Origin: Eubacterium_B sp034180045
GTDB lineage: Bacteria; Bacillota; Clostridia; Peptostreptococcales; Anaerovoracaceae
Reading direction: 5' to 3'
DNA: 64,000 nt
NCBI GenBank assembly: GCA_034180045.1
Contig: JAXFOY010000023.1
Coordinates: 3,008-67,007 of the forward strand
Every line of letters starts with the position of its first letter. The first letter of the stretch is position 1. The notes below the pieces were generated by a model. It was not told where the DNA came from. It was given only the letters and a program-made list of their open reading frames with translations, and searched no databases. The position numbers and the translations under genes were made by a program. This document shows positions 26,300 to 35,563 of the stretch, piece by piece.

Positions 26300-27543
26300 T
26301 CTTCAGCCTCAATCATTCTTTGTTCTATGCAAGAACATCTCTCTCCCGTATCCTTAATCCCCGTATCGTCGCAAAGATTGCACTTATATTTTATATCCGT
26401 ATAATCCATGTCGTAATTATTTTCTGTCAAAATAATGGCACGCTCCTGCCAGAGCATATCCATATCATCGCTTAGACTCTTTGCCTGTCCGTTATCTCCG
26501 CCTGTAAGCATCATTCTTGACAGCTCCATACTTATATTTCTGATGGTTTCGTCAAGTTCCTTAACTTCAGGCAGTTTCAAATATATTTCATCACGCCTTT
26601 TATCAGCGTCGCTTTCGGCTCTTTCTCTTAAATAATCATAATATTTATTTAGCACTGCCTGACTTACCGGTTTGCGTTCATTTACATCTCTATTTGCATC
26701 GCCGGCTTCTTTTTGCCAATTTTCCAAAATAGAGTTCACATATTTCAGATTTGGATTTGATATTCCGGATGTTTTACTGCATGCCTCAAGCACCTTATCC
26801 ATCTTGAATCCCATCTCATCGAACCAAGCGTCCATGAGCCTTTGCTCTTCCTCAGACGGATTACGGCTGAACCCGAGCGCTTTCATCACGCGTCTGTATC
26901 TAACATATTTTTGATCTGTATTTTCCAAATGAGCAGAAACATCATCACTTGTTCTAATTCCTTTTCTGCTCCACTCTTCTATGACCTTCTCAATATACTT
27001 GAAACTCGTCTTGCTCTTCCCCGCACAGTATGCCACGGCTCTCTCCACAACCTCTGGAGTCGCCTTAATATCGCTTATCCACGATATAACCGTCTGCATA
27101 TCGCTACTCGATAAGGTACGCCCCAACCTTTTCTCTATTTTTGGCATAAGTTCAACGATAACATCATTTCCGAATATATTTGTAGGTTCTACACCTTGCG
27201 AGTCCGGGAGGTCGTCATTTTCGCCGCTTCCGTATAATTGTTCTTTCAAATCTACAAATTCGATTGCAAACTCGAGTTTTGTATCATCGAGAAAATACCT
27301 TTTTACAGCCCCCATGTTATCCCAGTACTCCCAGGCTTCCAATATTTTTTGTATAGAAATGCCGAGTTGCTTTGACATCTCTTCATCATCGAGAGTGTAT
27401 CCAAGCTCTGCGTAAAGTCTGGCATACAAATATACCTTAACAAAATCACCCGGCGCCATAGCAAGAAATTCGTTTATGAAGATATTTTCGATGGATATAT
27501 CCCCCAAATACATATCTCGCTTTTTTGATTTTATATATTTCAT
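26263..27543 (-). CDS. DnaD-domain protein fused to a helicase-loader (DnaC/DnaI) N-terminal zinc region
   Basis: A 426-residue protein. Residues about 20-120 form a DnaD N-terminal winged helix. Residues about 135-205 and 212-285 are two DnaD-like (DDBH2) segments ending in YIEKVIEEW and YVNSILENW. Residues about 290-426 match the N-terminal part of clostridial DnaC/DnaI loaders: a helical hairpin (IYLKLPEVKELDETIRNIS) and a zinc-like C388-x2-C391...C403-x-C405. The AAA+ ATPase that normally follows is absent; the next gene is the divisome protein. It likely acts in loading DnaB (encoded just upstream) at origins or restart sites, but without its own ATPase. Confidence 0.82.
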   Translation of the reverse strand: MKYIKSKKRDMYLGDISIENIFINEFLAMAPGDFVKVYLYARLYAELGYTLDDEEMSKQLGISIQKILEAWEYWDNMGAVKRYFLDDTKLEFAIEFVDLKEQLYGSGENDDLPDSQGVEPTNIFGNDVIVELMPKIEKRLGRTLSSSDMQTVISWISDIKATPEVVERAVAYCAGKSKTSFKYIEKVIEEWSRKGIRTSDDVSAHLENTDQKYVRYRRVMKALGFSRNPSEEEQRLMDAWFDEMGFKMDKVLEACSKTSGISNPNLKYVNSILENWQKEAGDANRDVNERKPVSQAVLNKYYDYLRERAESDADKRRDEIYLKLPEVKELDETIRNISMELSRMMLTGGDNGQAKSLSDDMDMLWQERAIILTENNYDMDYTDIKYKCNLCDDTGIKDTGERCSCIEQRMIEAEEWQNQREKRRKN

Positions 27544-27611
27544 GGATTTCTCCTATATCAATCTAGCAATTACAGGCATCATCAAATACCTTAGTTTTAT
27601 GCGGAGTTCCT

Positions 27612-28928
27612 TTAGACCATATCACTGAACTTGGTGTATTTTTTTACCCATGTCAAATCCCGGGTTGCCGTTTCACCATTTCTATGTTTTGCAATATGAA
27701 CTTCGCATACATTTGGTTTTTCACTGTTCTCCTCGTTATAGTAGTCATCTCTATATAAGAAGATAACCATGTCCGCATCTTGCTCAATAGAACCTGATTC
27801 TCTCAGGTCTGAAAGCATAGGTCTGTGATCACTTCTAAGTTCAGGTGCACGAGAAAGCTGTGACAAAACAAGAACAGGGCAGTCCATTTCCCTGGCTAAA
27901 AGCTTCAGGTATCTTGAAAGCTTACTTATTTCCTGTTGTCTGCTTTCCGATTTGCCTTCTGCGTTCATAAGCTGTAAATAGTCTATAACTACCAAATCCA
28001 AACCATATTCAGCCTTCATCCTGCGACATTTATTCTTCATTTCCATCATGCTGATACCCGGAGTATCATCAATAGTAATATTTGTCTTTGAAAGAATATC
28101 GGTAGCTATGTTGATTTTCTGCCAGTCATTTCGCTCAATCTTACCCTTTCTGATGTTAGACAATTCTATATTGCTCTCCATTGAAAGGAGCCTTTGCCCA
28201 AGTTGATCGCTTGACATCTCAAGATTGAATATTATAATCCCTTTCGAACCTCGTTTAGCTGCATTTAGAGCCACGTTGAGCGCAAATGAACTTTTTCCCA
28301 TAGCAGGTCTTGCCGCAAGAATAATAAGGTCTGAACGTTGAAGACCGCCCGTTATTTTATCAAGTTCCTTAAACCCTGTCGGAACTCCGGTTATATTTCC
28401 TTCCGCTTTGATAGCCCTATCTATCATTTCCAGATTTTCAATCATTACATCCTTGATGTGTGCGTAATCATTTTTCTGGCGTTTTTGGGCAATTTCAAAA
28501 ATGCTTTGCTCGGCATGGTCAAGAATATACTCGGCATCCTGACTCTCCTCAAAGCTCTTTTCTCTAATATCGTCCGCGGCTATTATCAGTCTTCTAAGCT
28601 GCGCCTTTTCCGCTACAATCTTTGCATATCCTACCGCATTCATCGCAGACGGAACTATTGACGGAAGGGAAGCAACATATGCCCTGCCCCCGGCAATTTC
28701 CAAACTTCCTCGCTTTTTCAATTCGTCACACACAGTTACAATATCAACCGATGTGTTTGTTCTTGCCAAATCAAAAATTACGTTGTAGATTTCCTTGTGT
28801 GCCGCATCGTAGAAGTCATCCGCTTTCACTGCTTCCAACACATCAAAAAGTGCGTCCTTATTGAGCATAGCCGCTCCTAGAGTGGACTGCTCCGCTTCTT
28901 TATTATGTGGAGGTATCTTTTCTCCCAT
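27612..28928 (-). CDS. dnaB: Replicative DNA helicase
   Basis: A 438-residue DnaB. The N-terminal primase-interacting helical domain (residues 1-105) is followed by a RecA-type motor domain with Walker A AARPAMGKSSFALN, Walker B-type LDLVVIDYLQLM and DLRESGSIEQDADMV. It is the hexameric helicase of the replication fork. It lies 13 bases after rplI, and the DnaD-loader hybrid follows it 68 bases downstream. Confidence 0.98.
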   Translation of the reverse strand: MGEKIPPHNKEAEQSTLGAAMLNKDALFDVLEAVKADDFYDAAHKEIYNVIFDLARTNTSVDIVTVCDELKKRGSLEIAGGRAYVASLPSIVPSAMNAVGYAKIVAEKAQLRRLIIAADDIREKSFEESQDAEYILDHAEQSIFEIAQKRQKNDYAHIKDVMIENLEMIDRAIKAEGNITGVPTGFKELDKITGGLQRSDLIILAARPAMGKSSFALNVALNAAKRGSKGIIIFNLEMSSDQLGQRLLSMESNIELSNIRKGKIERNDWQKINIATDILSKTNITIDDTPGISMMEMKNKCRRMKAEYGLDLVVIDYLQLMNAEGKSESRQQEISKLSRYLKLLAREMDCPVLVLSQLSRAPELRSDHRPMLSDLRESGSIEQDADMVIFLYRDDYYNEENSEKPNVCEVHIAKHRNGETATRDLTWVKKYTKFSDMV

Positions 28929-28941
28929 TTTTTCCCAGCTC

Positions 28942-29385
28942 CTAGTCTACAAGCTCTACTTTGAGCACACCTTTAATTTCCTGATAAAGCTTTATTACCA
29001 CTTCATAACTTCCCAGTTGCTTAAGCGGACCGGCAAGCTCTATTTTCTTTTTCTCAACATTCATTCCAAGCTGACTGTTCATTGCGTCTGCTATGTCCTT
29101 TGATGTAATCGATCCGAAAAGCTTTCCGCCTTCACCGGACTTTGCTTTAATCACAACTTTCTTTGACTTGAGTTCTTCAGCCTGCTTAACAGCTCTTTCT
29201 TTATTTTCTTTTTCTTTTTGAAGCTGCAAAGCCTTTTGTTTCTCCAAACTTCTGATATTTCCCTCTGTTGCTTCTATTGCAAGTCCTTTTCTTAGAAGCA
29301 TATTTCTGGCAAAACCGTCATTTACCTTCACCACTTCTCCGGCTTTTCCTGTACCTTTAACATCCTGTTTAAGAATTACTATCAT
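28942..29385 (-). CDS. rplI: 50S ribosomal protein L9
   Basis: A 147-residue L9. The N-terminal rRNA-binding motif VKGTGKAGEVVKVNDGFARNML is followed by a long connecting helix (about 45-75) and a C-terminal globular domain. Its start overlaps the gdpP 3' end by 17 bases. The order gdpP-rplI-dnaB is widely conserved in Firmicutes. Confidence 0.98.
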   Translation of the reverse strand: MIVILKQDVKGTGKAGEVVKVNDGFARNMLLRKGLAIEATEGNIRSLEKQKALQLQKEKENKERAVKQAEELKSKKVVIKAKSGEGGKLFGSITSKDIADAMNSQLGMNVEKKKIELAGPLKQLGSYEVVIKLYQEIKGVLKVELVD

Positions 29386-31138
29386 TTTTTTCTCCTTTTT
29401 CCAGTAGGGACATCACAGTCTGAATAACCGCATCCGGTGCATCCGTCACCTGTGCTCCCGCCGTGTTCAAATGCCCGCCGCCGCCTATCTTCTCAAGCAG
29501 CACCTGCACATTTATATCTCCTAGTGATCTTGCACTGATGCAAGTCACACCTCTTTCGTTTATTCCTGCAACAAAACTTGCTTTAATGCCTTTTATGTTA
29601 AGAAGTTCGTCCGCAACTTGTGAGTTTATGACCTGGGCATCTTGGTTATGTCCTTCACAAATAGATGTCGCAATACCGCCATCATGGAATTTTGCGTCCG
29701 CAATAGCCTTTGCCCTTACTCTAAAAGTTCCCGCATCTATCTGAAAAAATCTCTTTACTTCAGTCGTGTCCGCTCCTGCCCGTCTTAGCCAAGCCGCAGC
29801 CTCAAAAGTTCTCACACCTGTCTTTACCGCAAATCTATTTGTATCAACAGTCATGCCTGCAAGCAGTGCCTCCGCTTCCAGCTTAACCAGAGATTTCCTT
29901 ACGGTCACATATTGAAGCATCTCTGTTACCAGTTCAGCTGTGGATGAAGCATAAGTTTCTATATATGACAGCGTCGCTCCGGTTATAAAGTCTTCAGCCC
30001 TGCGATGATGGTCAATTACCACTACCCGTTCTGTTTTATCAAGAAGCTCCGGAGCCTCTAAATAGCTAGGTCTTTGTGTGTCAACTACAACTAAAAGAGT
30101 GTCGCTCTTAATTAGAGAATTTGCTTTTTCCGTTGAAATTAAATTGTAATTTTGAGTACTTCTAACCTGATTGTAAACAGCTTGCATTGAATCGTTTACT
30201 TCATCTATGACAATATGAGCTTCTGTTCCGCTGTTTATGCATATCCGATATATGCCAAGAGCCGATCCGAACGCATCCATATCCGCATTTTGGTGTCCCA
30301 TAATCAGGACTCTATCGGACTGTTCAATCAATTTTCTGAGCGCATGCGCTATTATTCTTGATTTCCCTTTGCTTCCTTTTTCTATCGATTGGGTTTTACC
30401 GCCAAAATAACTGATTTCGGTTTGATCTTTTACAACCGCTTGGTCTCCCCCGCGTCCTAAAGCAAGGTCTAAAGCTGCCGCTGCATATTCGGATGTTTCG
30501 AGTATATTTGAACCGTTAATACCTATTCCCATACTGAGCGTCAAAGGAAAGTCGGCTCCCGTTTCTATCTTTCTTACATCGTCCAATATAGAGAACTTGT
30601 TTTTTAATAGTTCATCCACATGGCTGTTCTGAAAATATACATTATATAACGTGTCTTTTATCTTATCTAGTGAAGCCGACATATCCGCCGCCCATTTTCT
30701 TATGATGCGGTCGACTTGACTCGTAACGGACATCCCTGTTTCAGGTGTCACCGAATCTGTAAATTGATCGTAATTATCCACGCTTATGCGACACACGCAA
30801 ACCTTTTCGGATTCATATTTTTCCTTAAGATCCTCATACTTTGTCACATCCTTAAAGAATACAATTACATCATCGCCGTATTCACTCTTTTCACCATCTA
30901 CAACAACTCTAAACTTACGACCGTTTCTTTCCAGCAAAACCTTATTGTTGTCTTCAGTTAGAAGTGATTTTATCTTTATACCTGTTAGGGCAAAAAAATC
31001 CGCATCTTCTATTCCTTTATACAAAAAAACCTGGTCGATAAATCTATTTGCACTGATTATTTTGCCTGCACTGCTCACTATACACATCGGTATAGGAATA
31101 TTTGCCGAAATTATTCGTTTAGCTACTTTTTCGGTCAT
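29369..31138 (-). CDS. gdpP: Cyclic-di-AMP phosphodiesterase, GdpP family, lacking membrane segments
   Basis: A 589-residue protein: PAS-like region (about 10-90), degenerate GGDEF (about 110-235), then DHH and DHHA1 domains with MGHQNADMDAFGSA, VVVDTQRP, VVIDHHRRAE and GGGGHLNTAGAQ. GdpP hydrolyses c-di-AMP to pApA. Typical GdpP proteins have two N-terminal membrane helices; here the protein opens directly with the PAS region, so it is predicted to be cytoplasmic. The upstream GTG at 31153 lies in the SD region; ATG 31138 is preferred. It begins 17 bases after parB, and the usual DUF2232 partner gene is absent. Confidence 0.9.
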   Translation of the reverse strand: MTEKVAKRIISANIPIPMCIVSSAGKIISANRFIDQVFLYKGIEDADFFALTGIKIKSLLTEDNNKVLLERNGRKFRVVVDGEKSEYGDDVIVFFKDVTKYEDLKEKYESEKVCVCRISVDNYDQFTDSVTPETGMSVTSQVDRIIRKWAADMSASLDKIKDTLYNVYFQNSHVDELLKNKFSILDDVRKIETGADFPLTLSMGIGINGSNILETSEYAAAALDLALGRGGDQAVVKDQTEISYFGGKTQSIEKGSKGKSRIIAHALRKLIEQSDRVLIMGHQNADMDAFGSALGIYRICINSGTEAHIVIDEVNDSMQAVYNQVRSTQNYNLISTEKANSLIKSDTLLVVVDTQRPSYLEAPELLDKTERVVVIDHHRRAEDFITGATLSYIETYASSTAELVTEMLQYVTVRKSLVKLEAEALLAGMTVDTNRFAVKTGVRTFEAAAWLRRAGADTTEVKRFFQIDAGTFRVRAKAIADAKFHDGGIATSICEGHNQDAQVINSQVADELLNIKGIKASFVAGINERGVTCISARSLGDINVQVLLEKIGGGGHLNTAGAQVTDAPDAVIQTVMSLLEKGEKNDSNS

Positions 31139-31155
31139 TTCTTTCCTCTCCACAA

Positions 31156-32058
31156 TTAGGAATTACTATTGCCTACCCTGAGAATTTCTATCAGCCTGTT
31201 TAACTCCTCGACACTATAATAGTGTAACTGTATAGAACCTCCCTTTCCTTTTGCCTCTATGTTAACTTTGGTTCCATAGATATCTTTAAGTTCATTTTCT
31301 ACGCTTAGTATTTCCCTTGATTTCACGCGTTTTAGCGGTTTGTTTCGCTTTTGTTTTTCCTTCCCCGCCAAGTTTTCGGTTTCTCTAACAGACAGACCCT
31401 CGGAAATAACGCGCCTGCATAGTTCCTCTTGTTTCTTTTGCCCGGTCGCTGACAATATAGCTCTTGCATGACCTGCTGAAATATTTCCGTTTGCAACCTC
31501 TTTTCTCACGGTTTCGGGTAAATTCAAGAGTCTTAACGCATTTGTTATATAAGGTCTTGATTTGCTGACACTTTTCGAAACTTTGTCCTGTGTAAATCCA
31601 TACACCTTAATCATTTTCTCAAGCCCTTCAGCTTCTTCTATCGGGTTCAAATCCTCTCGCTGCATATTTTCAATTATAGCAACAAGCATATTTTCTTCTT
31701 CTGTGAACTCTCTAATAAGGCACGGAACTTTTTTCAGTTCAGCTTCTCTGGCTGCTCTCCAGCGCCTCTCCCCTGCAACAAGTTCATACCCAACCTCAGC
31801 TTTAGTAACAACCAAAGGCTGAATAATTCCATGTTCTTCAATAGATTTTGCAAGCTCTGAAATTTTTTCCGGGTCAAATTCTTTTCTCGGCTGGCTGTGA
31901 TTCGGCTTTATGTCGTTTATGCTTATGTATTTTATGCTGTCTCCGAACTCATCAGATTTTTTTTCATCTAATTGCCCGTTTACTGTGACTTCGCGATCAG
32001 CAAAAAGTGCATCCAAGCCTCTTCCTAACCCCCGATTCTTAATCTTGCTTGTCATCAT
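31156..32058 (-). CDS. parB: Chromosome-partitioning protein ParB (Spo0J)
   Basis: A 300-residue ParB/Spo0J. GLGRGLDALFAD opens the protein. The CTPase/clamp motifs are QPRKEF and VAGERRWRAAREA, and the helix-turn-helix is around 145-175 (FTQDKVSKSVSKSRPYITNALRLL). A C-terminal dimerisation domain follows. It binds parS and slides as a CTP clamp to organise the origin region. Its start overlaps the parA stop by 4 bases. Confidence 0.98.
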   Translation of the reverse strand: MMTSKIKNRGLGRGLDALFADREVTVNGQLDEKKSDEFGDSIKYISINDIKPNHSQPRKEFDPEKISELAKSIEEHGIIQPLVVTKAEVGYELVAGERRWRAAREAELKKVPCLIREFTEEENMLVAIIENMQREDLNPIEEAEGLEKMIKVYGFTQDKVSKSVSKSRPYITNALRLLNLPETVRKEVANGNISAGHARAILSATGQKKQEELCRRVISEGLSVRETENLAGKEKQKRNKPLKRVKSREILSVENELKDIYGTKVNIEAKGKGGSIQLHYYSVEELNRLIEILRVGNSNS

Positions 32059-32840
32059 TCTTCCTCCCTTTCGAGGAATTCCTCTGCAAATTCTCTGTAA
32101 GCTTCCGCTCCCTTTGATTTAGGATCATATTCTGTAATTGCCATACCGTAGCTAGGCGCTTCTGCAAGTCTTATATTCCTCGGAATTACCGTGGAGTAAA
32201 CTTTAGGACCGAAATATTTTTTTACTTCCTGAACAACTTGAACCGACAGATTTGTACGCCCGTCAAACATGCTAAGAATAACGCCTTCTATTTCTAAGTC
32301 CGTATTGAGATTTTTTCTTACTATATCTATAGTACTTACAAGTTGGCTAACACCCTCCAATGCATAAAATTCGCATTGAATAGGGATAAGTACGCTTTGG
32401 ACGGCAGTAAGCGAGTTAATTGTTAAAAGTCCAAGAGAAGGCGGACAATCAATAAATATATAATCATACTTTCTTCTTACCTTATCTATGGCTTTTCTGA
32501 GTCTTTGTTCTCTGCCTTCAAGTTGTACTAATTCGATTTCAGCACCTGCTAAGTCAACGCTTGCGGGAATTATATCCAGTCCCTTTATGTTAGTGTGCAG
32601 AATGGCTTTTTCCGTATCAAAATCCTCACCGATTAATAAATCATAAACTGTATAATCAAGGCTTTTTTTCTTTATTCCTATACCGCTTGTCGTATTCCCT
32701 TGAGGGTCAATATCCAGTATTAAAACCTTCTTATCTAAAAGAGCCAAACATGCTCCAAGATTAATATTTGTAGTTGTTTTACCTACTCCACCCTTTTGAT
32801 TAAATATTGCTATTGCTTTTCCCAATTTTTTATCCTCCAT
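32055..32840 (-). CDS. parA: Chromosome-partitioning ATPase ParA (Soj)
   Basis: A 261-residue ParA/Soj with the deviant Walker A IFNQKGGVGKTTTNINLG and DIDPQGN, typical of MinD/ParA ATPases. It acts with ParB on origin segregation and can modulate DnaA in Firmicutes. The frame extends upstream to TTG 32906, but the family start fits ATG 32840 (MEDKKLGKAIAIFNQ). A parS palindrome lies in the 105-base gap upstream. Confidence 0.97.
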   Translation of the reverse strand: MEDKKLGKAIAIFNQKGGVGKTTTNINLGACLALLDKKVLILDIDPQGNTTSGIGIKKKSLDYTVYDLLIGEDFDTEKAILHTNIKGLDIIPASVDLAGAEIELVQLEGREQRLRKAIDKVRRKYDYIFIDCPPSLGLLTINSLTAVQSVLIPIQCEFYALEGVSQLVSTIDIVRKNLNTDLEIEGVILSMFDGRTNLSVQVVQEVKKYFGPKVYSTVIPRNIRLAEAPSYGMAITEYDPKSKGAEAYREFAEEFLEREEE

Positions 32841-32905
32841 AATCGAAAATGGACCTTTTTTAATTATATACCACTTCACACAAACTTTCCACTTTTTTAT
32901 GTACA

Positions 32906-32937
32906 AAAGGAATGTTTCACGTGAAACATTCCTTTTA
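32906..32937. promoter_or_regulatory. parS: parS centromere site inside a 32-bp perfect palindrome
   Basis: TGTTTCACGTGAAACA at 32913-32928 is a full match to the bacterial parS consensus. The symmetry extends 8 more bases on each side (AAAAGGAA/TTCCTTTT). It lies between rsmG and parA, near the origin, and would nucleate ParB loading. The extended stem ends in TTTT on the minus strand, so it could also work as a terminator after rsmG. Confidence 0.95.
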
Positions 32938-32945
32938 TTTATTGT

Positions 32946-33653
32946 TTATAGTGGTTGTTTTGACGGTGTTCCGGCTTTTCTCGGATATTTTTTCGGTGTA
33001 TTTTTTATTTTCTCTATCTTAACAAGACAGTGAGTGTTATTATTGCCGCCGACATGAAAAGTTTCTATATTCCCTCCACCTAAAATATGTATCGCTTTGC
33101 TTGCCGTCTTAATTTCGTCTTCTATATTTCCGCTTTTATACGCGATAAACGTTCCGCCTAATTTTACTGTAGGCAGGCAGTATTCACATAAGGTGGAAAG
33201 ATTCGCAACTGCTCTTGATACACAACAATCATATTGTTCCCTGTGTTCCGCATTCTGTCCTATGTCCTCTGCCCTGCCATGCAGTACCTCAACATTTTTT
33301 ATAGACAAATCTCCCGCAAGCTCTTTTATTATTTTCAGACGCTTGTTTAATGAGTCTGCCAAAACGAAATTTGATTCCGGATAAATTATAGCAAGAGGTA
33401 TACCGGGAAAACCGCCTCCTGTTCCAATATCGATAACCTTACTTCCTGATTTTATGACACCCAGCTGCGAAATTTGAAGAGAGTCTATGTAATGTTTTTC
33501 TATGAATTCATCTTCACCCAATATTGCCGTGAGATTAACCTTCGTATTCCAGCTTAAAATTCCCTTCATATACAAATCAAAACATTCAAGTGTTTTGTCA
33601 TCATGAGGCAATCCAAGCTCTATCAATTCCTGCCTAAGATTTAGATTTTTCAA
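32946..33653 (-). CDS. rsmG: 16S rRNA (guanine527-N7)-methyltransferase
   Basis: A 235-residue GidB/RsmG. SAM motif DIGTGGGFPGIPLAI is around residues 74-88, and CVSRAVANLSTLCEY follows. It methylates G527 of 16S rRNA. It overlaps the mnmG 3' end by 20 bases in the conserved origin cluster. Confidence 0.97.
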   Translation of the reverse strand: MKNLNLRQELIELGLPHDDKTLECFDLYMKGILSWNTKVNLTAILGEDEFIEKHYIDSLQISQLGVIKSGSKVIDIGTGGGFPGIPLAIIYPESNFVLADSLNKRLKIIKELAGDLSIKNVEVLHGRAEDIGQNAEHREQYDCCVSRAVANLSTLCEYCLPTVKLGGTFIAYKSGNIEDEIKTASKAIHILGGGNIETFHVGGNNNTHCLVKIEKIKNTPKKYPRKAGTPSKQPL

Positions 33654-35523
33654 GACGCCTCTCCCTTTCTAAAAATATTTGAAGAACATTTATATCTGCG
33701 GGTGATACCCCCGAGATTCTGGATGCTTGCCCCATTGATACGGGCTTAATTTTATCAAGTTTTTGAGCCGCTTCTATTCTCAGACCTTCAATTTTAGAGT
33801 AATCAATATTCAAAGGAATAGGCTTTTTTTCCAGTTTCTTAAATTTTTCAACTTGGTCTATCTGTTTTTTTATGTACCCTTGATATTTTATTTCTACTGA
33901 TATTTGCGCCTTTGCATGAGGTGAAAGCTCCGGTCTTTCCTTGTCTATTTCTAACAAATTTTCATAATTCACTTCCGGTCGCTTAAGTAAATCAGCAAGG
34001 CTCATTCGTCCCTCAACCGGCGAACTGTTAATTTTTTCCAGAAAAATATTTACTTCTCCTGCGCTTACAAATGTTGACTTTAATCTTTCTATTTCATTAT
34101 TTACTTCTTCTTTTTTTCTTTGAAGTCTTCTATATCTGTCTTCGGATGCCAGTCCTATCTCAAAACTCTTCTCTGTTAATCTGTCGTCTGCGTTGTCTTG
34201 CCTCAGAAGCAACCTATATTCCGCTCTGCTGGTCATAATTCTGTAAGGTTCATTTGTACCTTTAGTTATCAAATCGTCGATTAAAACGCCAATATAAGCC
34301 TCATTTCTTCCGAGTACAAACGGTTTTTTACCATTTATTGCCAAATGCGCATTAATTCCTGCCATCAATCCTTGAGCGGCAGCTTCTTCATATCCGGAAC
34401 TGCCATTGAGCTGCCCTGCACAAAATAAATTCTTTATTACCCTGCTCTCTAAATTAAGCTTAAGCTCAAGAGGATCTATACAATCATATTCTATAGCATA
34501 TGCAGGTCTTGTAATAACAATATCGTTCAATCCGTCTATACTTTGATAAAAATCTCTTTGCACATCTTCAGGCAAGCTTGAACTCATACCTTGAATATAC
34601 ATTTCCTCTGTATCGAGACCTTCAGGCTCTATAAACAGCTGGTGTCTTTCTTTATCGGCAAACCTGTTTATTTTATCTTCTATCGACGGACAATATCTGG
34701 GACCTATTCCTTCAATCTGACCGCCAAACAAAGCCGACCTATGGAAATTATCTCTTATTATCTTATGCGTCTTCGCATTTGTATATGTCAGCCAGCACGA
34801 AACTTGTTCTTTTTCCAATTTGTCATTAAGAAATGAAAACGGAACAATTTGCTCATCGCCTTTTTGCTCAAGCATCAAAGAGTAATTAAAACTTGAGGCA
34901 AGAGCTCTCGCAGGAGTCCCTGTCTTAAAACGCCTTAATGCTATGCCGTATTTCTTCAGTTTGCCCGAAAGCTCAATGGCAGGCGCAAGTCCATTAGGGC
35001 CGCTTGAATAAACACTGTCGCCAATAAATATCTTCCCGCAAAGAAAAGTACCTGTAGCCATTATTACCGCTTTTGACTTATATACTGCGTTATTCTTTGT
35101 AATTACCCCGCAAACTTGTCCGTCATCTATTATCAAATCTACGATTTCATCTTGTTTCATATATAGATTTTCTTGTTTTTCTATAGTTTTTTTCATTTCC
35201 AGATGATATTTATATTTATCTGCCTGCGCTCTGAGGGAATGCACAGCCGGACCTTTTGCGGTATTCAGCATTCGGCTTTGAATAAAAGTTTTATCTATAT
35301 TAACTCCCATTTCTCCACCGAGAGCATCTATTTCTCTGACAAGATGACCCTTTCCGGTTCCTCCAATAGAGGGATTACAAGGCATCATCGCTATAGCTTC
35401 AAGATTTATTGAAAACATAATTGTCTTACTGCCCATTCTGGCTGAAGCAAGCGCCGCTTCACAACCGGCATGACCGGCTCCTATAACAATTACATCATAC
35501 TCTCCCATTAAATATTGACTCAT
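33634..35523 (-). CDS. mnmG: tRNA uridine-34 5-carboxymethylaminomethyl modification enzyme MnmG
   Basis: A 629-residue GidA/MnmG flavoprotein. The FAD dinucleotide-binding motif VIGAGHAGCEAALA is at residues 11-24. The family blocks FIQSRMLNTAKGPAVHSLRAQ and CAGQLNGSSGYEEAAAQG follow. With MnmE it installs the cmnm5 group on wobble U34 of tRNAs. ATG is preceded by CGGAGAA; it lies 40 bases after mnmE. Confidence 0.98.
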   Translation of the reverse strand: MSQYLMGEYDVIVIGAGHAGCEAALASARMGSKTIMFSINLEAIAMMPCNPSIGGTGKGHLVREIDALGGEMGVNIDKTFIQSRMLNTAKGPAVHSLRAQADKYKYHLEMKKTIEKQENLYMKQDEIVDLIIDDGQVCGVITKNNAVYKSKAVIMATGTFLCGKIFIGDSVYSSGPNGLAPAIELSGKLKKYGIALRRFKTGTPARALASSFNYSLMLEQKGDEQIVPFSFLNDKLEKEQVSCWLTYTNAKTHKIIRDNFHRSALFGGQIEGIGPRYCPSIEDKINRFADKERHQLFIEPEGLDTEEMYIQGMSSSLPEDVQRDFYQSIDGLNDIVITRPAYAIEYDCIDPLELKLNLESRVIKNLFCAGQLNGSSGYEEAAAQGLMAGINAHLAINGKKPFVLGRNEAYIGVLIDDLITKGTNEPYRIMTSRAEYRLLLRQDNADDRLTEKSFEIGLASEDRYRRLQRKKEEVNNEIERLKSTFVSAGEVNIFLEKINSSPVEGRMSLADLLKRPEVNYENLLEIDKERPELSPHAKAQISVEIKYQGYIKKQIDQVEKFKKLEKKPIPLNIDYSKIEGLRIEAAQKLDKIKPVSMGQASRISGVSPADINVLQIFLERERRLEKSKS

Positions 35524-35563
35524 TTAGTTCTCCGTATTTACTTTACGATAATTAGATTAAAAA

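Noticed and set aside
32840..32906. Longer ParA start at TTG 32906
   Set aside because: The extra 22 residues precede the conserved ParA N-terminus, and the TTG lies at the edge of the parS palindrome without an SD.
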